A stretch of DNA of 64,000 nt from DASSFG01 sp035550375 (GTDB lineage: Bacteria > Planctomycetota > Planctomycetia > Pirellulales > JAICIG01), in assembly GCA_035550375.1 (NCBI GenBank), contig DASZPH010000011.1, forward strand, positions 1 through 64,000, read 5' to 3'. The translations under genes and the position numbers were made by a program. How positions within the stretch are numbered: position 1 is the first letter of the stretch; the number at the start of each line of letters is the position of its first letter. The notes below the pieces were generated by a model, which ran no database searches, was not told the origin of the DNA, and was given only the letters and a program-made list of their open reading frames with translations. Of this stretch, positions 16,937 to 26,121 are shown piece after piece.

Positions 16937-18286
16937 ATGAGGCTTGTACTTAGCTGGAAGTTCGCGTCGGCGTGCTTGTCGATTCTGGCCCTCGTGTCGC
17001 TCAGCTATGTGACCGGCGCCGTGGTGATGTTCTATCGCCTTCCGTCGTCGGGTTGGCTGACCAACGCCTTTCTGGGCGCCCGAGTCTGGAACGATCGCAA
17101 AGAAGCTCAGCCACCGCTGTCCAAAGTCGGGACGCAGGCAACGCGGACGCGGGCCGGGTCGGGCAAAACGTTCGGCGGTTTCACCTTCTACACTTGCGGC
17201 GGCGACGAAGAGCTGGGCACGCAGGCGTTCTTGATCGACACCGAGCATCAGCTTGTGCATCGCTGGTCGACCCGTTTCAGCCAGATATGGCCGAACCCCG
17301 GCAATGTCGACGCCTGGCCCAGCGACTCCTCGGTTTGTTTCTTCGCCTCTTTTCTGTATCCAAATGGCGACTTGCTCGTGGTATGCCAGGGTCAGAACCC
17401 GGTGGATTTCGGCCTGGCCAAGCTTGACAAGGATTCGAACGTACTCTGGACCTATGCCGCGCCGATCCACCACGACATCGACGTCGCCGAAGACGGGACC
17501 ATTTACGCCCTTCAGCACGATTTTGTCTACGAAATGCCGCGCGGGCTGGAACGAATTCCGGTTCCCTGCCAGGTCGATTTTCTGATCGCGCTGTCGCCGG
17601 ACGGCAAACCGTTGAGAGAGCCGATACCCATTCTCACGGCATTTCGCGATTCGTCGTATCGGGAGTTACTGACCCCGCTGGAAAGTCCGGTCAAGCAGCA
17701 CCAGCCGCCAGTCGGTTCGACCGCGCCGCCGATCACGCACCTTCCGCCCGGCCCCGATCTGCTGCACACAAATTGTGTCCGCGTGCTCCGCCGCGACGTG
17801 GCGGACAGGTTCCCTGATTTTAAGGCGGGGCACGTACTCGTCTCCGTTCGCAACTTAAACGTCCTGGCCATGATCGATCCGGAACAGGGGCGGATCGAAT
17901 GGGCCACGCGCGGCCCTTGGCTGGCCCAACATGATCCCCAATTTCTGGATAACGGTCATCTGCTGATCTTCGACAATTACGGCTCGCCCAAAGGCTCTCG
18001 CGTTCTGGAGTACGATCCCAAAACGCAGGCGTTTCCCTGGTCGTATTCGGGACCGACCGTGGCTGGTTTCTTCACCAGCGAACGAGGCATGAACCAGCGA
18101 CTGGCCAACGGCAACACCTTCATCGTCAACTCGGAAACGGGCGAAATGATCGAAGTGACGCGCGACAAAGAAATCGTCTGGTCTTATTCGCTCGATCGTT
18201 TCATCACGACCGCCAGACGTTATTCCGCGGACGAACTGCCGTTTCTGGAGGTAGACAACGGCACGGGCAAGCGCCCGCAGTCTTGA
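16937..18286 (+). CDS. Arylsulfotransferase-like beta-propeller protein, membrane-anchored
   Basis: The 449-residue protein begins with one hydrophobic anchor (ACLSILALVSLSYVTGAVVMFY), so the rest likely faces the periplasm. The body is a six-bladed-propeller type sequence in which blades carry the W-x-x-x-G-x-N or L-DNGHLLIFDN type motifs typical of arylsulfotransferase (ASST) family 2: ASFLYPNGDLLVV, NVLWTYAAPIHHDIDVAEDGTIYAL, NGHLLIFDNYGSPKGSRVLEYDP, RLANGNTFIVNSETGEMIEVTRDKEIVWSY (described in pieces). The conserved His in IHHDIDV matches the ligand position of the fold. ASST enzymes move sulfate between phenolic donors and acceptors, but this subgroup is poorly characterised, so activity is not assured. 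It is convergent with topA, 24 bp apart. Confidence 0.75.
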   Translation: MRLVLSWKFASACLSILALVSLSYVTGAVVMFYRLPSSGWLTNAFLGARVWNDRKEAQPPLSKVGTQATRTRAGSGKTFGGFTFYTCGGDEELGTQAFLIDTEHQLVHRWSTRFSQIWPNPGNVDAWPSDSSVCFFASFLYPNGDLLVVCQGQNPVDFGLAKLDKDSNVLWTYAAPIHHDIDVAEDGTIYALQHDFVYEMPRGLERIPVPCQVDFLIALSPDGKPLREPIPILTAFRDSSYRELLTPLESPVKQHQPPVGSTAPPITHLPPGPDLLHTNCVRVLRRDVADRFPDFKAGHVLVSVRNLNVLAMIDPEQGRIEWATRGPWLAQHDPQFLDNGHLLIFDNYGSPKGSRVLEYDPKTQAFPWSYSGPTVAGFFTSERGMNQRLANGNTFIVNSETGEMIEVTRDKEIVWSYSLDRFITTARRYSADELPFLEVDNGTGKRPQS

Positions 18287-18310
18287 GGGCCGTTCGGCAA
18301 CCGTCGCCCT

Positions 18311-21106
18311 CTACTCGTTGTCCGCTCGCTTTTTGGCGGCTTTCTTCTTGGGCGCGGCCTTGGCCTTTTTCGCCGGGCGCCGGGCGGCGGGTTCGCCGTT
18401 GCTGGACGCGGGCTTGGACGCGGCGCGACGGCCGGCACCGCGACGCGTAGGACGCGTCACCGGTCCCCGCGCGGCACGCTCCGCAAGCAACTCGACCGCC
18501 CGCTCCTGGGTCAGCTCGTCTGGCGACATCGCTTTGGGCAGCGAAGCGTTCGTCGTTCCATCGGTCACATACAAACCATAACGCCCCTCGAACAGCTTCA
18601 CGGGCTGCTTGGTGACGGGCGATTCGCCCAGGGTCCGCAGCGGCTCACGCGGCGCGCCAAACGCACGACGGGCTTTTTTGGGCTCGGCGAGAAGAGCGAC
18701 CGCTTCCGCGAGCCGGATCTCCAGCGGAGAGACGCCCGCGGGGAGCGAGCGGGTCTCCGAGCCGCATTTTACGTACGGACCGAACCGGCCGTTGTTCACC
18801 ACCACCGGCTCCCCGGCGAGCGGCGAGCCTTCCGGATGCTGACCCAACTCCCGCGGCAGCGAGAGGAGCTTGAGGGCCACCTCCAACGTCACGTCTTCAG
18901 GTCGCATCCCCTTCAGCAGCGACGCGTTCCGCGGCTTTTCCTCGTCGTCGGGCGTGCCCCGCTGCACGTACGGTCCGAAACGGCCCGTCTTCAAATAGAC
19001 CGGCTTGTGCGTTTCGGGGCAGATACCCAGCGGCTCCTCGGCTTGCGCGGCCTGGCTGAGCATCTCCAGCCCTTTTTCGACCGTCAGCTCATCGGGCGGA
19101 AAGCCGTCGGGAATGCTCGCCCGCCGTTCCCCCTGTTGTAGATAAGGACCAAATCGCCCGACTCGCACAAAAATCGGCTCGCCCCCTTCCGGCTTGCCGA
19201 TTTCCACCTGGCTGACGTCCCGGGCGCTGATCGCTTCGACCTTGTGCTCGAGCTGCTTCTTTAGCCCGTCGCGGCCGTTGCCAAAATAAAAATTGTGCAG
19301 GTAGTCGACCCACTTCGACTCGCCGCGGCTGATGGCGTCGAGCTCGTCTTCCATCTGCGCGGTGAACTGATAGTCGACGAGTTTCGGCAGATGGTTTTCG
19401 AGCAGTTGTGCCACGGCGAAAGCCGTCCAGGTCGGCACCAGGGCGTTGCCCCGCTTGAACACGTAATCTCGCGCCAAAATGGTGTCGATGATGGCCGCGT
19501 AAGTGCTCGGTCGGCCGATTCCCATTTCTTCCAAAGCGCGCGTCAGCGTCGCTTCGTTGAAGCGGCTCGGCGGTTGCGTCGTGTGCGATTTTGCTTCCAG
19601 CTCGCGGCAGGCAAGCTTCTCGCCCACCTCGACCGACGGGAGCACCGTCTCGCGGTCGGCCAGTTCGGCCTCGGGATCGTCGGAGCCCTCGACGTAGGCC
19701 CGCAGGTACCCTGCGAAGTCGATCGTTTTACCGCCGACCTTGAAGACCGCCTCTCCCCCTTCGATTGTGACGCTGATCCGCCGTCCGCGGGCGTCGGCCA
19801 TCTGGCTGGCGATCGTCCGCTTCCAGATCAGGTCGTAGAGCCTGAATTCGTCGGGAGAGAGCTGGCCGCGCAGCGCTTCGGGCATGGCGAAGGGGTGGCC
19901 CGCGGGACGGATCGCCTCGTGGGCCTCCTGCGCGTTCTTCACTTTGGTCACGTAAACTCGCGGCTGGCTTGGCAGGTACTCTCTGCCGTATTGCGTTTCG
20001 ACCAGTTGCCGGGCGGCATCGATGGCCACCTTGGCCAGGTTGGTCGAGTCGGTGCGCATATAAGTGATGTGGCCGTTTTCATACAGGCTTTGAGCCGCCT
20101 GCATCGTGCGCCGCGCCGTGAATCCCAGCTTGCGGTTCGCCTCTTGCTGCAGCGTGCTGGTGGTGAACGGCGGGTAAGGTTTTGACGTGTAGGGCGTGGT
20201 CTCGACCGCCGCGACGGCGAACTCGGCCGGCCGCAACCTGGCCGCGAGGTCGGTCACCTGCTGTTCGTTGAGCAGCAGCAGGTTGGGATCTTTGAGCTTG
20301 CCGGTCGCCGAATCGAAATCCTTGGTGGCCGGAACCTGCCGCCCCTGATAACTGACGAGCTGCGCGTCGAGCTCTTGGCCGGAGAGTTTGGCAAAGTGGC
20401 CGATCAGGTCCCAAAACGTGGCCGCCACGAACGCCATCCGCTCGCGTTCGCGTTGGACGATCAGCCGCACGGCCACGCTCTGCACCCGTCCGGCCGAAAG
20501 TTTTGGGCGTACCTTGCGCCACAAGAGGGGCGACACTTCGTAGCCGTATAGGCGGTCGATGATCCGCCGCGCCTCCTGGGCGCGCACCAGATCGTCGTCG
20601 ATGTCGCGCGGGTGGGCCAGGGCGTCCTGGATCGCCTCCTTGGTGATCTCATGAAACACGAGCCGCCGCACGGGGACTTTGGGCTTCAGCAACTCGCGGA
20701 GGTGCCAGCTTATGGCCTCCCCTTCGCGGTCTTCGTCCGTCGCCAGGTAGAGCTCTTTGGCGTCTTTGACGAGGCTGCGGAGCTTGCGGACCTGCTCCGT
20801 TTTGCCGGGGGGCACGATGTAGACGGGGCTGAAGTTGTCGTGCACGTTCACGCCCAGGTAGGCCCAGTCCTCCTTCTTGTACTGAGCCGGAATCTGCTTG
20901 GCGCCCTGGGGCAGGTCGCGCACGTGGCCGATGCTGGCCTCGATCACGAAATCTCGCCCCAAGAAACCGCTGATCGTCCTTGCTTTGGCGGGCGACTCGA
21001 CGATGACGAGTGATTTTCCGCCGGCACCGCCGCTCGACTTGCGGCTCGTGCTCGCTGCCTTGGGCGAAGATCCCGTCCCTGCCGCTGTACTGCTGCGCTT
21101 AGCCAT
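18311..21106 (-). CDS. topA: DNA topoisomerase I (type IA)
   Basis: Relaxes negative supercoils through a 5'-phosphotyrosine intermediate. The 931-residue protein has a Ser/Gly/Lys-rich 30-residue leader, the Toprim domain (VIVESPAKA at 34-42; DEDREGE at 124-130), the PKLSAGRVQSVAVRLI block and the catalytic Tyr349 in ITYMRTDSTNL. The core ends with PPSRFNEATLTRALEEMGIG and RPSTYAAII. Instead of C-terminal zinc fingers it carries four Toprim-C-type repeats, each with a GRFGPYV/GRYGLYV core, then a Lys/Ala-rich tail (AKKAKAAPKKKAAKKRADNE) that should bind DNA electrostatically. That C-terminal plan is shared with actinobacterial and other non-zinc TopA enzymes. It is divergent from the chaperone gene at 21301 across about 195 bp. 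Confidence 0.96.
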   Translation of the reverse strand: MAKRSSTAAGTGSSPKAASTSRKSSGGAGGKSLVIVESPAKARTISGFLGRDFVIEASIGHVRDLPQGAKQIPAQYKKEDWAYLGVNVHDNFSPVYIVPPGKTEQVRKLRSLVKDAKELYLATDEDREGEAISWHLRELLKPKVPVRRLVFHEITKEAIQDALAHPRDIDDDLVRAQEARRIIDRLYGYEVSPLLWRKVRPKLSAGRVQSVAVRLIVQRERERMAFVAATFWDLIGHFAKLSGQELDAQLVSYQGRQVPATKDFDSATGKLKDPNLLLLNEQQVTDLAARLRPAEFAVAAVETTPYTSKPYPPFTTSTLQQEANRKLGFTARRTMQAAQSLYENGHITYMRTDSTNLAKVAIDAARQLVETQYGREYLPSQPRVYVTKVKNAQEAHEAIRPAGHPFAMPEALRGQLSPDEFRLYDLIWKRTIASQMADARGRRISVTIEGGEAVFKVGGKTIDFAGYLRAYVEGSDDPEAELADRETVLPSVEVGEKLACRELEAKSHTTQPPSRFNEATLTRALEEMGIGRPSTYAAIIDTILARDYVFKRGNALVPTWTAFAVAQLLENHLPKLVDYQFTAQMEDELDAISRGESKWVDYLHNFYFGNGRDGLKKQLEHKVEAISARDVSQVEIGKPEGGEPIFVRVGRFGPYLQQGERRASIPDGFPPDELTVEKGLEMLSQAAQAEEPLGICPETHKPVYLKTGRFGPYVQRGTPDDEEKPRNASLLKGMRPEDVTLEVALKLLSLPRELGQHPEGSPLAGEPVVVNNGRFGPYVKCGSETRSLPAGVSPLEIRLAEAVALLAEPKKARRAFGAPREPLRTLGESPVTKQPVKLFEGRYGLYVTDGTTNASLPKAMSPDELTQERAVELLAERAARGPVTRPTRRGAGRRAASKPASSNGEPAARRPAKKAKAAPKKKAAKKRADNE

Positions 21107-21300
21107 GCGTCATGCGCTTGAGAGAAGTGGTGTGAGCGACCTTACTTCCTTCTTGGGATTGCATTTACGTCGACCGGGCCTAAAATGCAACGCCGCGGAA
21201 GTGTTCCGTAGTTGGTTCACTGCTTAGTCTTTGCAACTCCCGGCTGTCAAGGCGTCCCTTCCGAATTCGGGGGGGAGGCACGAGAAAAGGATATCACGTC

Positions 21301-23619
21301 ATGGCGTCCCCGTTTCACATATTTCGCAAGCACCAGCGGGCCATGCTGGTGGTCGTCGGTATCCTCTGCATGATCGGATTTTCGATCGCCGGCGTCATCG
21401 ATTATTCGGGGAGCACCCGAAGTGGGGAAGACCCGGTCGTCGCCACGGCCTATGGCAAGAACATCCGGTCAAGCGAGGTGCAGCAGATGCTTCGCCGGCG
21501 GGTGTTGGCCATCAACTTCATGGCACAGTGCAAAGCCGCCGAGTACAACCTACCCGACTTTGCCCAGTTATTTGCCAACACTTACGAACGCGAGGCCTTT
21601 GGCCCAGCCACGGAAGAGGACGTCGTCCGGGCATGGGTGCTCGGCGAACGCGCGCGGCAAATGGGCATGGTGGTCGACGATGACGCAATCAACGCCTTCA
21701 TCCGGGACCAGACGGAGAACAAGGTCAAGGCAGACGCGATGCGGGCAATTGTTCAGCGGCTGGGCGTGGGGGCTCCGCAGGTTTTTGAAGCGCTGCGCAG
21801 CGAGTTGCTGGCCAAGCGGCTGCGAGACATGGCCCTCGGTGGAATGCAGGTGACCCCGGCGCAGCGCTGGGACTACTACCGGCGACAAAAGCAACAAGCC
21901 ACGGTAGAAGTAGTGCCGATCCGGGTTGAAGATTTCATCGGTGAAGTGCCCGACGCTCCGGACGAGGATTTGCGGGCGTTTTTCGATGCCCACAAAGAGC
22001 AGGAGCCGAATCCGGAGTCGCCGCTGCCCGGTTTCAAGGTGCCCAAACGGGCCGCGTTTGAAGTGGTGATCGCGAAATTCAGCGACTTTCTCGACCCAAG
22101 CGCGGTGACCGAGGAGGAGATCAAGGAGCAATACGAGAAGGCCAAAGATGCGAGGTTTCCCTGGGACGAATCGGCGCTCGAAGATCAAATCGACGAACCC
22201 GGACCCGCCACGGAGGAGGAGCCGACGCAGACAAGCGAGGAAAACCCCGAAGAGAAAAAGGCCGGCGAGGGTGCGGCTGGCGACAACACGGGCGGCGAAC
22301 CGAAGGAGAGCGAAGACGGCTCAGCCCCCAAGCCCGGCGAAAAGGGGCGCTCGTCGTCGATGAGCCCCAAACGCACGATTGCCGGCCTGATTGCCCACCC
22401 GGCGGCGGCCGTCGCCGGGTTGCTGGCGGCGGACGACGCCGACCCCAGCGCCGCCGGCACAAAGCCGGCCGACCAACCGGCCGGTGCCAAGGACGCGGTC
22501 GGCAAAGGCAGCAACGCAACGACTACGGCCAAGCCTGCTGAGGCGGAGGAGACGGGCGAAGCGAAGAAATCCAGCGGCGCGCCGTCTGGCGAAAAGGCCG
22601 GCAGCGAGAAGTCGCCCGGCAAAAAAATAAAGCTTCCGCCCTTGATTACGAGTGAAAACGTCTTGCCGCGCGACATCCGTCAGGGACCGCGTCCCAAGTA
22701 CGCGCCCCTCTGGCAGGTCGAGGACGCGATCCGGGACGAACTGGCCCGCAAAAAGGCCAACGAGAAGATCGAGGAGGCGCTCCGCTTCGTGCGCGAAAAG
22801 ATGCGTGCCTACACGCGCAGTCTTGGCCCGGACGATGCCGAAGTCAAGATGCCCGACCTGGCGAAAGTGGCGGCGGCCCAACACCTGTCGGTCGTCGAGA
22901 CCGGCCAGGTATCCGAACTGGAACTGCGGGAAAAATTCCCCGAGATCGCAGAAGCCCACGGCGACCAGCGGAATATTCCCTTCAGCTACATCGCCTTCAA
23001 CGCCATGGGAAAGCTCCAGAACACCACGGTGCAGGATCTGGAGACCAACCGCTACCTGGTTTGGAAAATCGACGAGCAAGACGCGTATGTGCCCGATTTC
23101 GCCGACGTGCGGTCCAAGGTTCTGCGGGTCTGGAAGATCACGAAGGCCCGAGACCTGGCCGTCAAACGAGCCAAGGAACTGGCGGAAGAAGCGAACAAGG
23201 CCCAAAAGCCTCTCAAGGAACTATTTGCCTCTCGCGAGGGGCTTTCCGTCGTTCAAACGGCCCCCTTTTCCTGGTTGACCCGCGGCACCGCCAACGTCGA
23301 CAACCGCGCGCCGCCGAAGATCAGCGAGGTGGAAGGTGTCGAATCACCTGGCCCCGATTTCATGAGAGAGGTCTTCAATCTCGGCGTGGGGGCATCCGGG
23401 GAAGCGATGAACGCCCCGCAGACGATCGCCTACGTGGTGCGGCTCATGTCGCTTGAGCCTTCGCGCGAACGGCTGCGCCCCGCCTTTTTGTCCGATTCCT
23501 TTGCCCTTTACAACGAGGTGGCGAGGGAGGACATGGGGGAAGTGTTGCTGGCCTGGATCAAGGGGCTCGAAGCCGAGGCCCAACTGACCTGGAAGAACCC
23601 CGAAGCGAAACGCCGGTAG
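21301..23619 (+). CDS. Membrane-anchored SurA/PpiD-like periplasmic folding factor
   Basis: The 772-residue protein has a short cytoplasmic head, one membrane anchor (residues about 14-33, RAMLVVVGILCMIGFSIAGV) and a long periplasmic part. The first 200 residues match the SurA_N/PpiD chaperone type: VVATAYGKNIRSSEVQQMLR and repeated amphipathic helices. A Pro/Ala/Glu/Lys-rich low-complexity insertion of about 150 residues (near 295-445) follows. The C-terminal part (YLVWKIDEQDAYVPDFADVR...VWKITKARDLAVKRAKELAEEA) resembles the C-terminal chaperone half of PpiD proteins. A clear parvulin isomerase core was not found, so isomerase activity is doubtful. A role in outer-membrane or exported-protein folding is inferred. 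The ATG follows an AGGA ribosome site. Confidence 0.6.
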   Translation: MASPFHIFRKHQRAMLVVVGILCMIGFSIAGVIDYSGSTRSGEDPVVATAYGKNIRSSEVQQMLRRRVLAINFMAQCKAAEYNLPDFAQLFANTYEREAFGPATEEDVVRAWVLGERARQMGMVVDDDAINAFIRDQTENKVKADAMRAIVQRLGVGAPQVFEALRSELLAKRLRDMALGGMQVTPAQRWDYYRRQKQQATVEVVPIRVEDFIGEVPDAPDEDLRAFFDAHKEQEPNPESPLPGFKVPKRAAFEVVIAKFSDFLDPSAVTEEEIKEQYEKAKDARFPWDESALEDQIDEPGPATEEEPTQTSEENPEEKKAGEGAAGDNTGGEPKESEDGSAPKPGEKGRSSSMSPKRTIAGLIAHPAAAVAGLLAADDADPSAAGTKPADQPAGAKDAVGKGSNATTTAKPAEAEETGEAKKSSGAPSGEKAGSEKSPGKKIKLPPLITSENVLPRDIRQGPRPKYAPLWQVEDAIRDELARKKANEKIEEALRFVREKMRAYTRSLGPDDAEVKMPDLAKVAAAQHLSVVETGQVSELELREKFPEIAEAHGDQRNIPFSYIAFNAMGKLQNTTVQDLETNRYLVWKIDEQDAYVPDFADVRSKVLRVWKITKARDLAVKRAKELAEEANKAQKPLKELFASREGLSVVQTAPFSWLTRGTANVDNRAPPKISEVEGVESPGPDFMREVFNLGVGASGEAMNAPQTIAYVVRLMSLEPSRERLRPAFLSDSFALYNEVAREDMGEVLLAWIKGLEAEAQLTWKNPEAKRR

Positions 23620-23746
23620 GCCGTCGGCGCGGGTTTGAGTTCGCGTGCGCTCTCGTACAAAAACTGCTCACCGCAAGGATTGCATGCGGTGGGGGTAACG
23701 GCACGGGGCGGCGTGATGGCGACGTTCGGCGCGGGCGACATTCGGA

Positions 23747-24634
23747 ATGTTTGGCATGGCATTGAAGGACGAGTTCGAAGCGATCGTGCGGCCGGATGAA
23801 CCGCTGGCCCCGCACACCTGGTTCCGGCTGGGCGGACCCGCCGAATATCTTGCCGAGCCGCGCAGCGTGGAAGAGCTGGCCCGATTGATTAAGCGCTGCC
23901 AGGACGAAGAGCTGACGGTCCGGTTGCTAGGCGGCGGATCGAATATTCTGGTGCGCGATGAAGGAGTACCCGGCGTCGTCATCCGCCTGGCCGACGCCGG
24001 GTTTGCCCAGGTCGAGGTTCGCGGACGCCGCATCGTCGCTGGCGGCGGCGCTAAGCTGGGGCACGTTATCTCCACGGCCGTGCGCGAAGGGTTGGCCGGT
24101 CTGGAACCGCTGGTGGGAATTCCAGGGACGATCGGCGGCGCGCTGCATGGCAACGCGGGCAGCCGCGGCGGCGACATCGGCCAGTGGACTCGGCGGGCGA
24201 CCGTGATGTCTCGCAGCGGCGAGATTTCCGAGCGACAGCGAGAAGAGCTGGTCTTCGCCTATCGGCACAGCAGCCTCGACGAGCTTGTCATCCTGAGCGC
24301 CGAGTTTGAGCTCGACCCCGAGGATCCGGAGCAGCTCACGAAACGTATGCAGAAACAATGGATTGTGAAAAAGGCCGCGCAGCCGTTGGGGCATCAAAGC
24401 GCAGGCTGCATTTTCAAGAATCCACGAGGCATGAGCGCCGGCATGCTCATCGACCAGGCCGGCCTGAAAGGAACTCGCGTCGGTGGCGCGGAGGTGAGCG
24501 ACCGTCACGCGAATTTCATCGTGGCCGAGCCCGGTGCCACGACGCAAGACGTGTTGCGGCTGATCGAACTGGTACGAAGTCGTGTGGCCGATCGCCTGGG
24601 TGTGGAGTTGGAGTTGGAGATCGAAGTCTGGTAG
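23747..24634 (+). CDS. murB: UDP-N-acetylenolpyruvoylglucosamine reductase
   Basis: FAD/NADPH enzyme that makes UDP-N-acetylmuramate, the second step of peptidoglycan precursor synthesis. The 295-residue protein has HTWFRLGGPAEYLAEP, the FAD-binding LLGGGSNILVRDEGVPG, GLEPLVGIPGTIGGALHGNAG, and the catalytic SAGCIFKNP motif with its serine, then the glutamate region GGAEVSDRHANFIV. The missing insertion typical of E. coli MurB makes it a type II enzyme. Start at ATG 23747, with a second in-frame ATG three codons later. It is followed on the same strand by the ftsQ-like gene after about 215 bp, a common cell-wall gene order. Confidence 0.96.
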   Translation: MFGMALKDEFEAIVRPDEPLAPHTWFRLGGPAEYLAEPRSVEELARLIKRCQDEELTVRLLGGGSNILVRDEGVPGVVIRLADAGFAQVEVRGRRIVAGGGAKLGHVISTAVREGLAGLEPLVGIPGTIGGALHGNAGSRGGDIGQWTRRATVMSRSGEISERQREELVFAYRHSSLDELVILSAEFELDPEDPEQLTKRMQKQWIVKKAAQPLGHQSAGCIFKNPRGMSAGMLIDQAGLKGTRVGGAEVSDRHANFIVAEPGATTQDVLRLIELVRSRVADRLGVELELEIEVW

Positions 24635-24849
24635 CCATGTAAATTGGCGGGACTCGCTTCGGCTTGTCCCCCTGCGTTGGCTGCAGGGCTGCTGTCACGG
24701 TTCTCGCCGTCAAGGAGGATGGCCATGCTCTTGGACACGAATGGGTGGCGCTTCGCCGGCGCGTCAGCCGGCCGAAGAATCACCCTGGCACGCGGCGGCG
24801 CGTTAATCGCCCGGATGCCGCGCGAGGCGCGGGCGGCGGAGGTCACCCT

Positions 24850-25770
24850 ATGATGCCCGGTGACAAGAACAAGCCGCTGCCAAAGCCCGAAACGCAATCT
24901 CAGGCCCGTTCCTTCAGGCGGCGGTTGAGGTGGGTGACGGCCATCGTCTTGCTGCTGATCGCCGCGAGCGGGGTCTACACACTCTGGCGATCCGTGGGAC
25001 CGCGCGTGATCGGCTTGCCGCAGTTCATCGTGGCGGCCGAAGACGTCCACATCACACCGCCGCCCAAGTGGATTCGCACCGACGTGCGAGCCGAGGTGGT
25101 ACGCGAAATCAACCTGGCGGGGCCCATCTCGATTCTGGACGAGGAGTTGGGTGAGCGGTTTTACGAGGCGTTTGCCGCCCACCCCTGGGTGGCCAAGGTC
25201 AGTCGAGTCATCAAAAGGCCCCCCGCGGCGGTCGATGTGGAGCTTGTCTACCGCCGGCCCGTGTTGATGGTGCAGGTGACGGACGGTTTGCTGCCCGTTG
25301 ACGCCGACGGCGTGCAACTCTTGACAGCGGATTTTTCCCCGTTGGAGGCGATGCGCTACCCAAGATTGGTCGACGTGGGGCGCGAGACGCCCCCGCCCGC
25401 CGGGACGCGCTGGAGCGACGCCCGCGTCGTCGCGGCGGCCTCCTTGGCAGCGGCGTTGATTGACGCCTGGCAGGAATTGGGGCTGCACCATTTGGCACTA
25501 GCACGCCAGCCGCCGCCCAGTGCTGCGGGGCCGTTTCAGTTTGAGCTGTTCACCAAGGAAGGGACATGCGTCCTGTGGGGCGCTGCCCCGAACTCAGATG
25601 GCGAGGGCCAAGCCGCAACGGCAGACAAACTATCGAGGCTGCGGAAATACCACGCCGACCACAATTCCTTGGAAGGTTCTCGAGGCCCGCAAACGATCGA
25701 CCTGCGTGTACCTCACGGGGTGCCCACGTCACCGCGAACCGCTGAACGTCCGCCACCGCGCGATGCGTGA
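24850..25770 (+). CDS. FtsQ/DivIB-like division protein
   Basis: The frame is open from 24664, but GGAGG at 24838-24842, seven bases before the ATG at 24850, fixes the start there. The 306-residue protein is bitopic: a short basic cytoplasmic head (FRRRLRW), one membrane span (VTAIVLLLIAASGVYTLW) and a periplasmic part. The start of the periplasmic part reads like a POTRA domain (VREINLAGPISILDEELGERFYEA...HPWVAKVSRVIKRPPAAVDVELVYRRPV), which is the FtsQ signature region. The following V-D-A-D-G-V-Q-L-L-T is the usual FtsQ beta segment. In other bacteria FtsQ links the divisome to wall synthesis; planctomycetes lack FtsZ, so the role here is open. Adjacent murB supports a wall context. The C-terminal 60 residues are not conserved-looking. 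Confidence 0.7.
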   Translation: MMPGDKNKPLPKPETQSQARSFRRRLRWVTAIVLLLIAASGVYTLWRSVGPRVIGLPQFIVAAEDVHITPPPKWIRTDVRAEVVREINLAGPISILDEELGERFYEAFAAHPWVAKVSRVIKRPPAAVDVELVYRRPVLMVQVTDGLLPVDADGVQLLTADFSPLEAMRYPRLVDVGRETPPPAGTRWSDARVVAAASLAAALIDAWQELGLHHLALARQPPPSAAGPFQFELFTKEGTCVLWGAAPNSDGEGQAATADKLSRLRKYHADHNSLEGSRGPQTIDLRVPHGVPTSPRTAERPPPRDA

Positions 25771-25807
25771 ACAGCCGGCACAAAACCGCGCTTCGCAGCA
25801 GCCGCCG

Positions 25808-26005
25808 CTAAACGTCGCCGGCTTCATCCGCCCCGGCCCAAGCAGCCGCCGAATCGCCCAGGGTGAGCTCTTCACGAACGATGCTTAGATGGGGCGGAGC
25901 GTCGATGCCGATGCGCACCGAACCGGGCCCAAGACGCACCACGGTAATCGTGATGTCGTCGCCAACTCGAATCCGCTCGTTGACTTTTCGCGTAAGTACC
26001 AGCAT
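25808..26005 (-). CDS. csrA: Carbon storage regulator CsrA
   Basis: Small dimeric RNA-binding protein that binds GGA motifs in 5' leaders and represses or stabilises mRNAs. The start ATG at 26005 is preceded on the minus strand by GGAAG, six bases upstream, and it begins MLVLTRKVNERIRVGDDI exactly as in the family. The strand pattern TVVRLGPGSVRIGIDAP and the RNA-contacting IVREEL (Arg44) are present. The length of 65 residues is normal; the C-terminus (AAAWAGADEAGDV) is an acidic, variable tail. The frame is open further upstream, but that extension has no CsrA homology. Being next to cell-wall genes and convergent with ftsQ-like is probably incidental. Confidence 0.96.
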   Translation of the reverse strand: MLVLTRKVNERIRVGDDITITVVRLGPGSVRIGIDAPPHLSIVREELTLGDSAAAWAGADEAGDV

Positions 26006-26121
26006 GGGTTGCTTCCTTGCACCAGAGTGAAAGGCCCTGTGGCCACCTCTCGGTGGGACCGCTAGCATACTGGTGCTAGCACCGCTGTGCAAGCAGTTTC
26101 CACCACGTGGCGTAAACCGTT

